Below are positions 9,334 through 20,742 of a DNA stretch of 64,000 nt, piece by piece (positions within the stretch are counted from its first letter, which is position 1; each line of letters opens with the position of its first letter). The DNA is from Gracilariopsis chorda (Eukaryota > Rhodophyta > Florideophyceae > Gracilariales > Gracilariaceae), in NCBI GenBank assembly GCA_003194525.1, contig NBIV01000074.1, positions 1-64,000 of the forward strand, written 5' to 3'. The notes beneath the pieces were generated by a model, which saw nothing but the letters and a program-made list of their open reading frames with translations, made no database searches and had not been told where the DNA came from. Both the position numbers and the translations under genes were made by a program.

Positions 9334-12300
9334 TTTCCTTTCAAGTCAAGCACACTGGGAGGGTACATCAATAGCACTCGCACGCTTTCAACATGGAGAA
9401 GGGGTATTTGGTTGCTAGTCATGAATGCAGGAAGCTTGAAATGTGAATGGACCCCTTTTTCGGATTTCTTCAACGGTTTGTGTTGCCAGAAATAAAGATC
9501 ATAACTTTGACTTGATACGTACCATTCTTGAAAACTCCTCTTTTCTCTGCTACATTTTATGCTTCTCCACTAGGGTTACAGGGATATGAAAAACAGATGT
9601 GGACAGACCGTTAGTCTCATTGCCGCATGAGCAATTTTGTCTGTAGAAGAAAAACAAGGAAATGGAGGCTACCTTCGAATATTTATCCTTTCCAGCCTTC
9701 TACCCTTCTTCCAGAATGTAGCGGGTGGCAAGCAACTCACCCTGGGCAGCCACGCAATTCCGGTAGTCCTTCAACTTTGCGCTTCCCTCCCGCAAAGCGC
9801 ACACAGAACTAGCTGATGCCCTTGCATTTGGACTGCTGGTTACAAATTAAAGCCTCACCTGGTTCTAAACCGCCATTGCATCAACAGTCGAGAGTGTGCA
9901 ACACGGCCGAGCCATCATCACCCATCACCTACAATTAACACCTGCGCGAGTTTCCCAACCAATCATTCTCAGAGTAATACATTCTCTTGATTCTGCTATT
10001 TGCTCTTGATGTACTTATCAAGTCAAGCTGTCTTAGTTTTGTGTTATTACTCCATTACTACATACAATGCAGTAGAACTGGTACCGTAGTTAAAAACAGA
10101 CAGTCGAACTACTAAATTCTTCTTGACTTCAAGCTTTCCACATCCGCATCAGTCTACTATTTGCTCCAATTCATACTATAGTGTTGGTGTAATATGAGGG
10201 TGTGTGAGGGATGCTGTGGCAAGATGATTCTCTTTAGGTGCCACAGATGTGCTAACGGTTACCAACGTTAATCATCGTTTGCCCTCTGAAAATGGTTAGA
10301 TATGTTCCTACACCCTGTTTCTCAGAGATTAGATGTCTTTTTCTTTAATGTTCCTGCTCTTCAAAGTTCTTATTCCTGATTCGAACTGGTTGGTTACTCA
10401 AAGCGGTCCAGTGATTGTTCTAAATGGCAACATGCAATGCCGCGCAAAGAGATTGGATTTTGGAGAGGTTTATTGGTTGGTGGATACGGGTAGTGCCGGT
10501 AAGGCCCAGACACCGATATTAGCTACCAGGTGAGGTGGTTAGCTGGGAGCACAAGAAGCTAGTGGAGGTTCAATCAGACGGCTACCCGTTTCTCGGGTTT
10601 ACTCAGCTAGCCTGGGTCCTTAAATGCGGTCTCTGGGTGGCCTAGCCTTCTGCAACGTCTCTGCATTAAGCTACTTGCGTGTCATGCACCCAGTTCAGAA
10701 ACTCCCAAACTGGACACATGTGCTTCTCTATCTAGCAACAACATAAGCTACTGAATTTTGAACACCCAATCCAGGTTGAACACGACACTAGGGTGCAGAA
10801 GGCTAATCATCTACTCGAGGTCGGTTACCCTAACAGACTCAATCACATCTCCACTTTGCTTACTCGTCCAGCGTAACTTCATTGAGCTTGGCACACTTCA
10901 GCGGGTAGAACAGCATGTGCCCTGAATGGGAATGTGCTCCACCTTTGTGATGATTCCTCAGTATCCGGCGCTGAGTGACATAGAATTATTGCGCGAGATG
11001 GAGTTCGAAAAGGAGAAGAAACTACTCACAGGAAAGCAGGTTCCTCTAAGCGCCCATGGCAAGCGATGTGATGGGCGCTATTAAATTCTGATGTGCTGCT
11101 ATAGAACTGTCTGTAGCAGTCATTCCACTCCAAAGCCATTCGAAGGGAATCGGTAAAAAACTGGGAACAAAACGAATCCCCATAGGGATAATCATAAAGG
11201 GAATAGAATTACGGCTCAGTCATGGGGTTTCCCAAAGTTGCGAAAGGTCTTTGTGATTTGAACTAGTCATTGAGAAAGTTTTGTCACTTTTCTTGTATTT
11301 TTAAGCTTTCAGGAGATCACCGTTGTCCAATGTCAATGCTGAGTCATATTTTGAGAAGAAGTTTCTGTGAAAGTCTTGCTCTCCGTTTGAAACCCGCCAG
11401 AGAACTCGTTTCGCACTCCTTCATTTTTCCTGTTTGCGGAAATTGGTACGCTTGGCAAGCTAGCGAGAGCAAAGTGCCTGTTGCACCGTTACAAAGAACT
11501 CTATAAAGACAACGAGAACGACATGATGAGACTCCTCCAGCTGTGGGGTTTACTACAGTATTCGTCACGTTTAATTTCTACAACGACGCAGTATGAAACG
11601 GAATGAAGTTCGGTAAGTTTTGTGCTTATGTGTCGTGAACATCGTTACGAGATGCAGTAGAATATTGTGCAATATAAGTTTTGTTTGCTTCAAAATAGCG
11701 CCATCCGAACCTTCGTAGCGTGTTTCAATGTCGGCGAGGCTTCGATATCATTGTTGGAGGTTAGATGAGCGAAAATCCCGCGATTGTCATGTCCCACTTT
11801 TCTGGACAAAATGGTTTCTAACCGCTTTTGGTTCGATAACGCTGACGAGATCTGGTATACGAAAATAGACACGTGAAGAACCATGACTTTTGACGTCGTC
11901 CGTACGTCCCATTTCGGAGAAGAATCTCATTCTTCGGATCGGACCGAAGAACTAGTTTATGGGAACCTATGTTTATTCCTGTTTCTTCACTGCGAACAAA
12001 CAGAAGAGAATTTACGATACAAGCTCTCATCCAGAGAGCTTCTTATAACGTAGGCAAATAAGACATGATTCTGACAAGTTTCTCAGAGTAAAGTTCAAGA
12101 CAATTATGGCTGACTCCAGAAAAATTAAACGTTGCACATTGTCTCTTATGAATATGGTGTTCCATTGTCCGAAGCTTGTTCATCCCTCATGTGTAAAGCT
12201 CATGAAGCTACAAGAACGTCATGTATGTCTGTAGCCTAAACTGCCCTGTTTTGATACACAGCCAGGACAGTGTGAAGAAGGAGAAGCTCATACATTGATT

Positions 12301-13096
12301 CTTGAACAGCATCCGAGTGTCAATAGAAATCTGACTTGATGTAGTATACAAGGACAAGTGGAGGAGGTTGGAACCTATATTCAAGAAGTGTATACCGTCT
12401 CCGTACCGTTGTAGAGGAACAGCTCCAGCAGCGTGATGCCTGCTTGGCCGCCGTGAGGGCCAGAAAGGCGAGATGCAAACTATTGTATAACAGATCAGTA
12501 TTCTTGACAGAAAATATTGATTTCAATATATTAGAAAATGTTCCAGTGTACAAATACATACAAATAGTGAAGGTTAAACGCGAAGTGTTGGAATACAGCC
12601 CACTTGCACAACTGAACGATGAATTTTTTCGTTGGTACCAAAGGTACCGTTGGCACCAACAGTATCCAGGATCCTCTGGCACCTCGATTCCTTCGAGTAA
12701 CTCGTTCCCAGCTAGAAGCGCACGCCCTCGTGACGCCAGCACCCGCTGCTTGCGTTGAAGGGTCCGCCTATGAGGCCCCAACAGTCTGTTCAACAAAGGA
12801 TGCTATTCTCTTCTTGTATCTACAGATAGCAATTCTACAGACAGGTTTGTCCTGCTGGTGCCTCGCCAGGTTGTCTAGTTCACATAGGACATACTTCGAG
12901 CCTTCAATATGAGCAAATGGGGCACTGCAGTGCATTTCTGTGGAGGGCCGAAATCACTATATTAAGCTCTCTCCTCAATTCGCATCGGCTGGGAAGGAGA
13001 CAGTCAAGTCTGCGAACCAAAGGCAGCAGAAGAAGCCGGGAAGAAGAAAGAACAAGTGAGAACAAGAGACGTGAATAGTAACCAATCCGTTTCATT
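9334..13096. other. long stretch without a recognised gene
   Basis: I see no open frame with domain-like or codon-biased character in these 3.7 kb. Around 12631-12660 there is a GGTACC/TACCGTTGG-type repeat (GGTACCAAAGGTACCGTTGG) resembling the TACCAACGGTA motif found elsewhere in the window. The last 100 bases before 13097 are homologous to the leader of the paralogous gene at 17722 and therefore belong to the next gene's 5' UTR or promoter. Confidence 0.4.
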
Positions 13097-13801
13097 ATGG
13101 TTATCATCAAGGCCTGCATCGACGCCCTCCGCACCGCCGTCATCTTCGGTGTCCTCATCTGTATTATCTCAAGCAGCCACGCTATGACAACCGAGACAGT
13201 GAGCGTGCAGCCTTCTGAAAGAATCATCGGCAGACTCACCTGTCCCCTTCGCCGACCGTCAGCTGAGTGTCGTGCCATGCGCGAGGTAGAGCGCAGTCAG
13301 AGAAGTCAGATTCGCACTTTGGTGCGCAACTTTAACAGACATGCTGGACGAATTGGTAATGACTGTGCATGTGCGGTTATGTTTGCTACTTGTTTCGCGC
13401 CCACTGGAATTGGCGGCTGTGCGGCATGCGCAGCGCTGTGCGCTCAGGTGAACACGTTTGCCCAAACGGCTGCGGTGAGGTCTTCAGGGCGCGCTATGGC
13501 AACAGCTTGTCTGGGTAAGCTGGGGTGGAACAATGCGATTCGTGTGTTGGATACAGAGCCAAAGGTTGAAGAAGAGCTTGCTCCAGCTATTAAGCCGGTC
13601 ATAACAACATCCCGAATGACCGGTGATGCATGCTACAACAACATTCATCCAACTTACAAACGACTTCCTGGGTGTTTGAAGCAATATGTGGATAACCCGA
13701 ACAAGGAGAACTATGAAAAGGCTATTAGAATCCTGAGCTATTCTTCTTCGGTGTGTCATAACAAGGGTGCATCGGAGAAGCCGTTTGTGGATTTCATTTG
13801 A
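13097..13801 (+). CDS. secreted Cys-rich protein, copy A
   Basis: Predicted 234-residue secreted protein of unknown family. Residues 1-30 form a signal peptide or membrane anchor (hydrophobic AVIFGVLICII followed by SHAM). The mature part has a basic segment with RRPSAECRAMREVERSQRSQ, then a Cys/Ala-rich core around residues 94-125 (CACAVMFATCF...GGCAACAALC), and a C-terminal region with spaced cysteines, DACY...GCLKQYV. This start is chosen because the paralog at 17722 aligns from exactly the same ATG, while copy A has stops in frame just upstream. The two copies are nearly identical through the middle but diverge in the signal region and in a short patch around 13600-13660. Disulfide bonding in the secretory route is likely; function is unknown. 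Confidence 0.75.
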   Translation: MVIIKACIDALRTAVIFGVLICIISSSHAMTTETVSVQPSERIIGRLTCPLRRPSAECRAMREVERSQRSQIRTLVRNFNRHAGRIGNDCACAVMFATCFAPTGIGGCAACAALCAQVNTFAQTAAVRSSGRAMATACLGKLGWNNAIRVLDTEPKVEEELAPAIKPVITTSRMTGDACYNNIHPTYKRLPGCLKQYVDNPNKENYEKAIRILSYSSSVCHNKGASEKPFVDFI

Positions 13802-14566
13802 AGCGAGCGTGAAGCGTCCTGATGTAAGTGCTATCCATCTTTGACAAGCAGTTCAAGATGAGGGTTGTGTTGTGATCGAGCAAAGCTTTAGTCTTTCACA
13901 TTATAGTAGTGCTCCACCTTGTTGATTGATTTAACGATAGAACGAAGAACGCGCATACACACATACAAACATTGCTCTTAGCACTCGCATGTTCTATCTA
14001 CACGTTTCCTTTTATCATGCGATCGGGAAGTTGGTTCGGAATGTGAAGCCTTGGGTTTCTCATTGCCCGCTCCTAGGCATTTGCTGCCGACGTCGAAGCA
14101 ATATCTACACGCACGTTAGGTCAGCACTATATATGGCCAATGAGACCTCCCCTCAGACACGCAATATCGTTATGCTATTGGTCAGGCCCAGTCAGGTGAT
14201 ATCCGATTCCGCTTGCAAAAAGGACATTACTTGCCTAAAGCGATGGCAAGCTAACTTGTGGATGCAAACTGTGAAGCCGGAACAATCGAATGCTGCGTTG
14301 TGAGAGACCTTGGGCACGACAAAACATCAAGCTGTTTTACACGACGTGGGGAAGGAGAGCTCGTGCTTTCTTCCTTGCTGTGGCCTTGCTTCAACGATTC
14401 CCTTACCTTTTCTTTAACTTTTGTTCACAGAAACTCGACCATGCCAACTAGGCAGGATTCTTGCTCGTGTAACAAAGTTTTTCTAAACCTTCACGGTTTC
14501 TGCCTCTTCGGCCGTCTACTCGGACACGGCAGGCATTCTTACACGTGCAATGCGATCCGCTCATAG
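13802..14566. other. 3' flank of copy A and upstream region of the AAA gene
   Basis: The first 80 bases share a short TTTGACAAGCAGT block with the 3' flank of copy B, so they belong to the duplicated unit. No other gene is supported. A Met-rich-start open frame at 14567 with a hydrophobic N-terminus is discussed under the AAA ATPase. Confidence 0.4.
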
Positions 14567-14807
14567 ATGTTCGGCGAACTCGCTGTAGCGCTTGTCGCTC
14601 TGTCCGCCTCTTTCTTCCTGGGGAGAGTGAGAACGGTCAGTCTATTTATTCTTGTACGTCCTTTTCCCCTCATACCGCGTCCTGATCCTCTTCATTATCT
14701 ATTGTATTTAAGCTTCACTCGCAACTGTTTCAACACTCAGCAGTCCCTGTCCGAAGTATTTTGACCGAGTTGCATGGGCAACATCGTCCGTACGTCACGA
14801 ATATCTC

Positions 14808-16313
14808 ATGATGGCATCTGATCTGTCGCCGCTCTCCTTCTCCTCAGTACCACAAGCCGCTCTCACTCACTTCCCAGATTCCCATGCAAAGCACCTCATT
14901 CAAGTTTTCGACGTTCCTGCTGATCGCATTTCCTCTTGCACTATTATGCACGACAATGAGAAACTGTTCAATGCCATTCTTCTGTACGCCGCGCTCTGTC
15001 CAAATCCAGCCAAGCCGAACCTCGCCCGTCGATTCTACATTAATTCCTCCGACCCTTACGTTAAGGGCGATGACGATAAAGATGTCAGTCCTACTAGATC
15101 ACATCGTTCGAAGCATCTGCACTCCCGGAGCATTGCTCCTGGAAAAGGAGAAAGACGTGCGGCGGCTCCAGTGCCTAAGCTGAAGATGGATATTGGCACT
15201 ACTGTGGTGTACTGGCCACCCCCAGAACATCTCGTTCCCAAATTCTTAACTTTGAATGATAATCATGAGCCGTACAAGCTTCCGGATGGAATGGAAGACA
15301 GTATCAATGTACACATCATGCACTACGAAGTAGGAACTCCTCAGAAGAGCATACTTCAGAATGATATGAGTTCTCTTCATGTTGCTCGCGTGTCTACTCA
15401 TCATGGTGATGAAGCTTTACAAGTGTTCTTGCAAGGAATTTTGCAATGGAGTGTTGATAGAAGCAACCCGGATCATAATGGACGGAAGTATAACTTATAT
15501 CGTTTTAAGGTTGACAGCTGTGGTGTAGGGAGTTGGGAAGAACAAGGCTCTCGTCGTGGACGTCCCCATGAATCCGTTTTGCTCAGAGAGGGACAGATGG
15601 GCGCTATTCTAGAAGACATAGAACAGTTTCTGCATCCAGATGCTAAAGACTGGTACATACAACATGGCCTTCCGCACAGGAGAAGCTTCTTGTTTGAGGG
15701 AAGTCCTGGCACAGGAAAGACTAGCACGATTCGGGTGATTGCAGGACAGTATTCGTTGTCATGCTGTTTTCTTTCGATGACGAATGAAAAATTTAGCAAT
15801 CAGCTATTGTGTGATGCGTTAAGTGAACTGCCGTCTAACGCTTTACTCGTTCTCGAAGATGTGGACGCACTGTTCAATGCAGATAGAACCAGTGCAAGCA
15901 GTTCGTCGCTCACGTTCTCAGGGCTGCTCAACGTGTTGGACGGGGTGACCAGTGTTGAAGGACTGATAACTATCATGACGACAAACCATGCCAATCGACT
16001 GGACCCTGCTCTCATTCGTGGTGGTCGAATAGACAGGCGCTTTTGCTTCACGGCTCCATCTGAGAAAGAGCTGGCTGCTCTGTTCAGAATGTTTTACGAG
16101 GATGCCCCAGAAGAGCTTGTGAACCAGTTTGTTACGGAAGTGGCCGAGTGGAAGAAGAATGGTCACGAAGCTACAGTCGCTACTCTGCAACAGTTTTTCA
16201 TCAGTTTTCGTGGTCGTTCGGCTGAGAAATGCGTTGAGGGGTTACAGGTGTTTCTCTCAGAGCAACCTGCAGCAACTTCTGCAGGTGAAACGGACTCGCA
16301 GACACAGAAGTAA
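14808..16313 (+). CDS. BCS1-like AAA ATPase
   Basis: 501-residue AAA+ protein with the layout of the BCS1/AATP family. A BCS1_N-like region covers about residues 1-240. The ATPase core follows: Walker A in FEGSPGTGKTS (about residues 305-313), Walker B in ALLVLEDVDALF (about 345-355), sensor-1 MTTNHANRLDPAL, and an arginine-finger segment IRGGRIDRRFCF. BCS1 of mitochondria folds the Rieske protein across the inner membrane; plant relatives sit in other membranes. Which applies here cannot be told. The expected N-terminal membrane helix is absent from this frame. A hydrophobic stretch beginning at ATG 14567 (MFGELAVALVALSASFFLG) just upstream could be a first exon, with a strong pyrimidine-rich acceptor ending at 14847 (CTTCTCCTCAG), but the matching donor is weak. 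The core call is solid and the 5' end is uncertain. Confidence 0.85.
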   Translation: MMASDLSPLSFSSVPQAALTHFPDSHAKHLIQVFDVPADRISSCTIMHDNEKLFNAILLYAALCPNPAKPNLARRFYINSSDPYVKGDDDKDVSPTRSHRSKHLHSRSIAPGKGERRAAAPVPKLKMDIGTTVVYWPPPEHLVPKFLTLNDNHEPYKLPDGMEDSINVHIMHYEVGTPQKSILQNDMSSLHVARVSTHHGDEALQVFLQGILQWSVDRSNPDHNGRKYNLYRFKVDSCGVGSWEEQGSRRGRPHESVLLREGQMGAILEDIEQFLHPDAKDWYIQHGLPHRRSFLFEGSPGTGKTSTIRVIAGQYSLSCCFLSMTNEKFSNQLLCDALSELPSNALLVLEDVDALFNADRTSASSSSLTFSGLLNVLDGVTSVEGLITIMTTNHANRLDPALIRGGRIDRRFCFTAPSEKELAALFRMFYEDAPEELVNQFVTEVAEWKKNGHEATVATLQQFFISFRGRSAEKCVEGLQVFLSEQPAATSAGETDSQTQK

Positions 16314-17721
16314 TCAAACCCCAAAACAACCAATATACATATCTCATACACATAGCTGGAATCCTTACTAGCTAGCGTTGAGAGTCGAGCATAGTACCGA
16401 TTACCGATAGACCACGTCTGTTAAAAAGAGGCTGGTCTGAGCAAATGTCAAGCAGACTTAAAATTCAAACATCATGGTGTTACACATGCATTGCTTATTA
16501 ATGTTCGAATTAAGATAGGTTAAGAAAAATTCAGTTTGCCTTCTTGCATTGTGCCAATTTCCAAAATAGAACCCCACTTGGATACCAACGGTACGGAGTA
16601 CGAGCAGTTTGCGTTCGGGACCATAATATGGTGTTATATCATATTATGAAGAAGGCCAGAGGTAATAGTCGTGACGAGATTCGTTTATATATTATGTACA
16701 GAACATGGATTTTGTGGACCAAGGGCAGGCCAACCTCCAAATTTGTGCAAATATGTCTACCTTTCGTGATTGTGAAGACTACACAATCGTTTGGCAGTTT
16801 CGATGTATAATGTTACCAGATGATACCGTTGGTACTGGGCCTCCAACGAGCTTGTGGCGCAAGCAGTTACGCATGCGTTGTAAGAGCAGTGGCTTAAGCC
16901 CTAAAGCAACTGCGACACAGAGCGGCAGCCAGGAGCAAGCAATGAACGTGTTGGAGGACACGAAGGGTCCTTTAGGGTTTCGGCTACATCCTCATGCACA
17001 TTCTGAATGGACCCCTGACTTCTGTACAGCACATGAAGTCAAAAGGCTGAGGCTGACAATTGTCTTCGTGAAGCTGGCAGTCTCTACTGGTGGCTAGTTA
17101 GACTCGAGCAGCGCGAGGTGAAATGACGTTGTTGGACCAGCAATATCATACGGAACAGAGATGCAAAACAGGAAGGATCGCTATTCAGGAGAGAAAACAT
17201 TATCTCAAACAGCAAGCTGCAAGAGATTGTCGTTACTCCCCAGTGGGCTCCAAGCATAGATGGCGGGCGTGACTTTCGTAAGACCCTTGGTACAGCACTG
17301 GTATGTCTAAAAATAATGCAAGTGTGAATTGAAAAGAAACCCAAAAACCCATCAACCGTTGATGGTTACAATCCCCGTTCGAAGTTTGAACTTCACACCA
17401 TTCCATTTCCCGTGAAGCAGTGTTTTCTCTCTCTAAAGTTACGTCCTTGTTGTGAGCTCCAAGTCCCCGCAGGTATCAGGAACACCACGCTGGACGGAGA
17501 ACGTGCTGCGAGCTCCGTGTTCGAGCGATGGCTATGCTCCGGACCAGTTCTACAGGTACCGAAGTCACTATAACAAGCGCGCCGTCTTATCGCACTTCGC
17601 CATGAGGAGAAGAAGGTCAAGCCAAGGAAGCAAGAGCAGCAGCGGTAGCCGAGAAGAAACAGCACAAGAACGTGCAGAACGCGAAGAACGCGAAGTGAAT
17701 CGAAATCCAATCCGCTTCGTT
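16314..17721. other. intergenic, with MITE-like segment and copy B leader
   Basis: Most of this is unassigned. A candidate inverted-repeat element occupies about 16583-16834 and is annotated separately. CCATCAAC-C-GTTGATGG near 17348 is a perfect 8-bp-stem palindrome. From about 17600 the sequence is Arg/Ser/Glu-codon-rich and stays open in frame with copy B, but the homologous leader of copy A contains stops, so I treat it as 5' UTR. Confidence 0.4.
16583..16834. repeat. possible MITE bounded by TACCAACGGTA
   Basis: TACCAACGGTA at 16583-16593 and its complement TACCGTTGGTA at 16824-16834 bound a 252-bp AT-rich segment. Inside is a perfect hairpin with 9-bp arms, CATAATATG at 16622-16630 and CATATTATG at 16640-16648. 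This looks like a miniature inverted-repeat element, but no target duplication was identified. Confidence 0.35.
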
Positions 17722-18426
17722 ATGGCCACCATCAAGGCATTCATCGACGCCCTTCGCGCCGCCGTCATCTTCGGCGTTCTCATCTGCATAATCTCACGCA
17801 GCCACGCTATGACAACCGAGACAGTGAGCGTGCAGCCTTCTGAAAGAATCATCGGCAGACTCACCTGTCCCCTTCGCCGACCGTCAGCTGAGTGTCGTGC
17901 CATGCGCGAGGTAGAGCGCAGTCAGAGAAGTCAGATTCGCACTTTGGTACGCAACTTTAACAGACATGCTGGACGAATTGGTAATGACTGTGCATGTGCG
18001 GTTATGTTTGCTACTTGTTTCGCGCCCACTGGAATTGGCGGCTGTGCGGCGTGCGCAGCGCTGTGCGCTCAGGTGAACACGTTTGCCCAAACGGCTGCGG
18101 TGAGGTCTTCAGGGCGCGCTATGGCAACAGCTTGTCTGGGTAAGCTGGGGTGGAACAATGCGATTCGTGTGTTGGACACAGAGCCAAAGGTTGAAGAAGA
18201 GCTTGCTCCAGCTATTAAGCCGGTCGAAACGACGTCCAGATGGGCTGAGGATGCGTGCTACGTCGACATTCAGCCAATTTACAAACGACTTCCTGGATGC
18301 TTGAAGCAATATGTGGATAACCCGAACAAGGAGAACTATGAAAAGGCTATTAGAATCCTGAGCTATTCTTCTTCGGTGTGTCATAACAAGGGTGCATCGG
18401 AGAAGCCGTTTGTGGATTTCATTTGA
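17722..18426 (+). CDS. secreted Cys-rich protein, copy B
   Basis: Paralog of the gene at 13097 with exactly the same length (234 residues), signal peptide, Cys/Ala-rich core and C-terminal cysteines. About 430 bases from the end of the signal peptide onward differ from copy A at only a few positions, whereas the signal-peptide codons and a patch at about 18224-18290 differ heavily (ETTSRWAEDACYVDIQPIYKR-type text against ITTSRMTGDACYNNIHPTYKR-type text). An in-frame ATG further upstream at 17602 would add a basic, Ser/Arg/Glu-rich N-terminus, but this is not conserved in copy A and would bury the signal peptide. Function unknown; it is likely secreted. The pair is separated by the unrelated AAA ATPase gene. 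Confidence 0.75.
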   Translation: MATIKAFIDALRAAVIFGVLICIISRSHAMTTETVSVQPSERIIGRLTCPLRRPSAECRAMREVERSQRSQIRTLVRNFNRHAGRIGNDCACAVMFATCFAPTGIGGCAACAALCAQVNTFAQTAAVRSSGRAMATACLGKLGWNNAIRVLDTEPKVEEELAPAIKPVETTSRWAEDACYVDIQPIYKRLPGCLKQYVDNPNKENYEKAIRILSYSSSVCHNKGASEKPFVDFI

Positions 18427-19024
18427 AGGGAGTAGGTGGTACTCGTCTTTGACAAGCAGTCCAAGATTAGTTGCACATTGTGTGTGTTAGTAATTGGTTA
18501 GCTACGCTGATAGACAGCGCGGCAGTTATGCGCTGCTAGTTGTTGTTGGCGGTACGTGAAGGACGCAGCAATGATGAAAAATAGGTCAACGTGACCGTAA
18601 ACGTCGTTGTGGGCTACAGGGCACTATGTGACGTCCCCTTCGCGACCAGACTGTGTTCATTCTTGCACTCAGCTTCGCTTCTGTTTAGATGGCTGACATG
18701 GGGAAACAGCCAGCCATGTAACAATATAGGCGTGTAGCGAAAGTGATGAAGAAGTATGGGGAGCTCTTTGTCCGTGCTACGTCGGGCAGAAAAAAGTCAG
18801 TAGCTACTTCGAGCTCGGGAGTCCGAGTGTGGAAGAAAATCGCAGAAGTCAAGGCAATTGTGCGTGGACTCTGATTGCGTGTATACGGCGCAACGTGTAA
18901 ATACCCCACGTAATAAACGTGGACACGATGCACTGGGCTCGAGACCCACAGTTCGATTCAGGTTTCGTTTAGCGTGACGGTGAAGACGGTGGCCGGGGCG
19001 ACTGCACCGGGCGCGCCGGACACG
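18427..19024. other. intergenic between copy B and eIF2B gamma
   Basis: The region is GC-rich with a CT/AG mix and carries no supported gene. The 3' part must contain the promoter of the eIF2B gamma gene. The frame of that gene stays open upstream to about 18974 but has no ATG before 19025. Confidence 0.4.
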
Positions 19025-20434
19025 ATGCTCGACATGCCCATCGCAATGGAACTAGCGTCCTTCTCGCCGCTAACAACGCACGCCGTCGTTCTAGCCGGCG
19101 GCGCCGGCAGTCGCATCACCCCGCTACCAAGCTCATCCATCCCGAAAGCGCTTCTCCCCATTGCGAATCGACCCATGATCTTCTACGCCCTTTTCTCGAT
19201 TCATCGCGCGCACATTCCCTCCGCCTCCGTCTTCGTCTCCGCAGAGTTCCGAAATCAGATTGAGACCTATGTGAATGAGATTTATGTCAAGGATCCGCTC
19301 GTAAAGGCTTTGCAATGGTCGTTGACTTGCGAGTTTTTGGTCAGAGATGAGGAAGGTGGTACAGCTGACGCTTTGCGAATTCTGGATGGCGCGGATGCTC
19401 ATGCTACTACCCTTGTCGTGCTCAGCTCGGATTATGTTGGAAATATTTCGATCGAACGCGTGCTTCAACATCACATCGACACCCTTGCAACAGCCACAGT
19501 GACATTAGTCCGCCAAAAGTGCACTCCCGTACAAGTCCCAAAACAGAAAGGAAAGGCTTCGAAAAAGCCGGCACAGAGTTCCACATACTCCGTCACAAAC
19601 TATGCAATGCTATCAGATGAACATCGTCTACTGGCACTTATCAGTCCGTCCGATTTAACCAACAACAAGGTCATAGTGCGTCCGACGCTTACTCGCCGTT
19701 ATGACTCGATCAAACTGTGTTCGGATATGTACGATCCCCATGTGTATGTGTTTCATAAGATGACTGTACGGTACGTGTTACGTTTGTTTCCGGCCATTTC
19801 CTCCGTGCGTTTTGATCTTGTTCCATATCTCGCGAGGAGACAACACACATTGCAACGCACGGCGGAGACCTTGGATTGGCCTTACCCCGGCGAACAGTTG
19901 GTTGTGAATGCTTTGGTACTTGACGCGACAAGCACTTACGCGAAGAGAGCGAACACTGTCGAACATTTTCTCGCCACTAATGCGGAAGTTGCGAGTGGGT
20001 GTATCAACACATTTCTCAGTCCTTCAGACGACCCGCCCGAACGACCGAAGAAAGGAAAGAAATCTGAAAGGAAACTACCCTTCGTGACTGCCGGTGAAAA
20101 GGTATCCGTCTCACCCGATTCAGCGGTTGCTCACAATGTCACTGCGGGGCACCGCACTTCGGTTAAGAAGAGCGTGGTTGGTCCGAACTGCAAGCTCGGC
20201 TCAAATGTTAAGATCAACGGATGTGTGTTGATGCAAGGCGTCGTTCTTGAAGATGGAGTCAATTTGTCCTCTTGCGTTGTTTGTGACGATGCTGTTATTG
20301 GACACAATTCTACTCTTAAGGACTGTCGTGTCGCTGCGGGTATCGTCGTGTCACCTGAGTCCGAAGTTTCGGACAAGGACTTTACTGGCGCTCAGGAAGA
20401 TGTGTATGGGCTCGGGGATATAGAGTTCGTCTAA
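19025..20434 (+). CDS. EIF2B3: translation initiation factor eIF2B gamma subunit
   Basis: 469-residue protein with the two-part layout of eIF2B gamma. An N-terminal nucleotidyltransferase-like domain begins at AVVLAGGAGSRITPL, continues with PKALLPIANRPMIFY, and resembles sugar-nucleotide pyrophosphorylases. A C-terminal left-handed beta-helix of hexapeptide-type repeats follows (VGPNCKLGSNVKINGCVLMQ, VVLEDGVNLSSCVVCDDAVIG, STLKDCRVAAGIVVSPESEV). eIF2B is the cytosolic GDP/GTP exchange factor for eIF2; gamma pairs with epsilon to form the catalytic half. ATG 19025 is the first in frame; a later Met (MELASF) is an alternative. A basic, low-complexity insertion (PPERPKKGKKSERK) sits between the domains. 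Length is close to animal (about 450) and below yeast Gcd1. It converges with the FAS1-Hint gene on the minus strand. Confidence 0.88.
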   Translation: MLDMPIAMELASFSPLTTHAVVLAGGAGSRITPLPSSSIPKALLPIANRPMIFYALFSIHRAHIPSASVFVSAEFRNQIETYVNEIYVKDPLVKALQWSLTCEFLVRDEEGGTADALRILDGADAHATTLVVLSSDYVGNISIERVLQHHIDTLATATVTLVRQKCTPVQVPKQKGKASKKPAQSSTYSVTNYAMLSDEHRLLALISPSDLTNNKVIVRPTLTRRYDSIKLCSDMYDPHVYVFHKMTVRYVLRLFPAISSVRFDLVPYLARRQHTLQRTAETLDWPYPGEQLVVNALVLDATSTYAKRANTVEHFLATNAEVASGCINTFLSPSDDPPERPKKGKKSERKLPFVTAGEKVSVSPDSAVAHNVTAGHRTSVKKSVVGPNCKLGSNVKINGCVLMQGVVLEDGVNLSSCVVCDDAVIGHNSTLKDCRVAAGIVVSPESEVSDKDFTGAQEDVYGLGDIEFV

Positions 20435-20742
20435 CTTGTCAGCATTATGAGTCCATCGTTTCGAATTCATTGCCGCGTTTCTTCGGTGAGGCGCATGGTT
20501 GTTGCATGTGCATTAATAAGCCTCATCTCTGATTGCGGCAAAAACACGCAAAGCTCGACGATCGATGTTCTTATTTACAACGCAGCGGTTGTTGAGTGGA
20601 ATGAAACTCAGCTTGCGGAAGAAACACCGAGGATATCTCTTGCACACTACGATTTACAATGTTTTGCAGTTCTTCTCTTAGGAGGTCGAAGCCAAGTCGT
20701 CACCCAAATTCCCATCAGTTTGGGGTTTCGGGAAGGTCGATT

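Noticed and set aside
12320-12912. Overlapping frames of 97-158 codons on both strands
   Set aside because: No motif, no codon bias, no homology between strands or to other regions; likely chance.
17452-17721. N-terminal extension of secreted copy B
   Set aside because: Lacks an ATG except at 17602, is not open in copy A, and would place the signal peptide internally.
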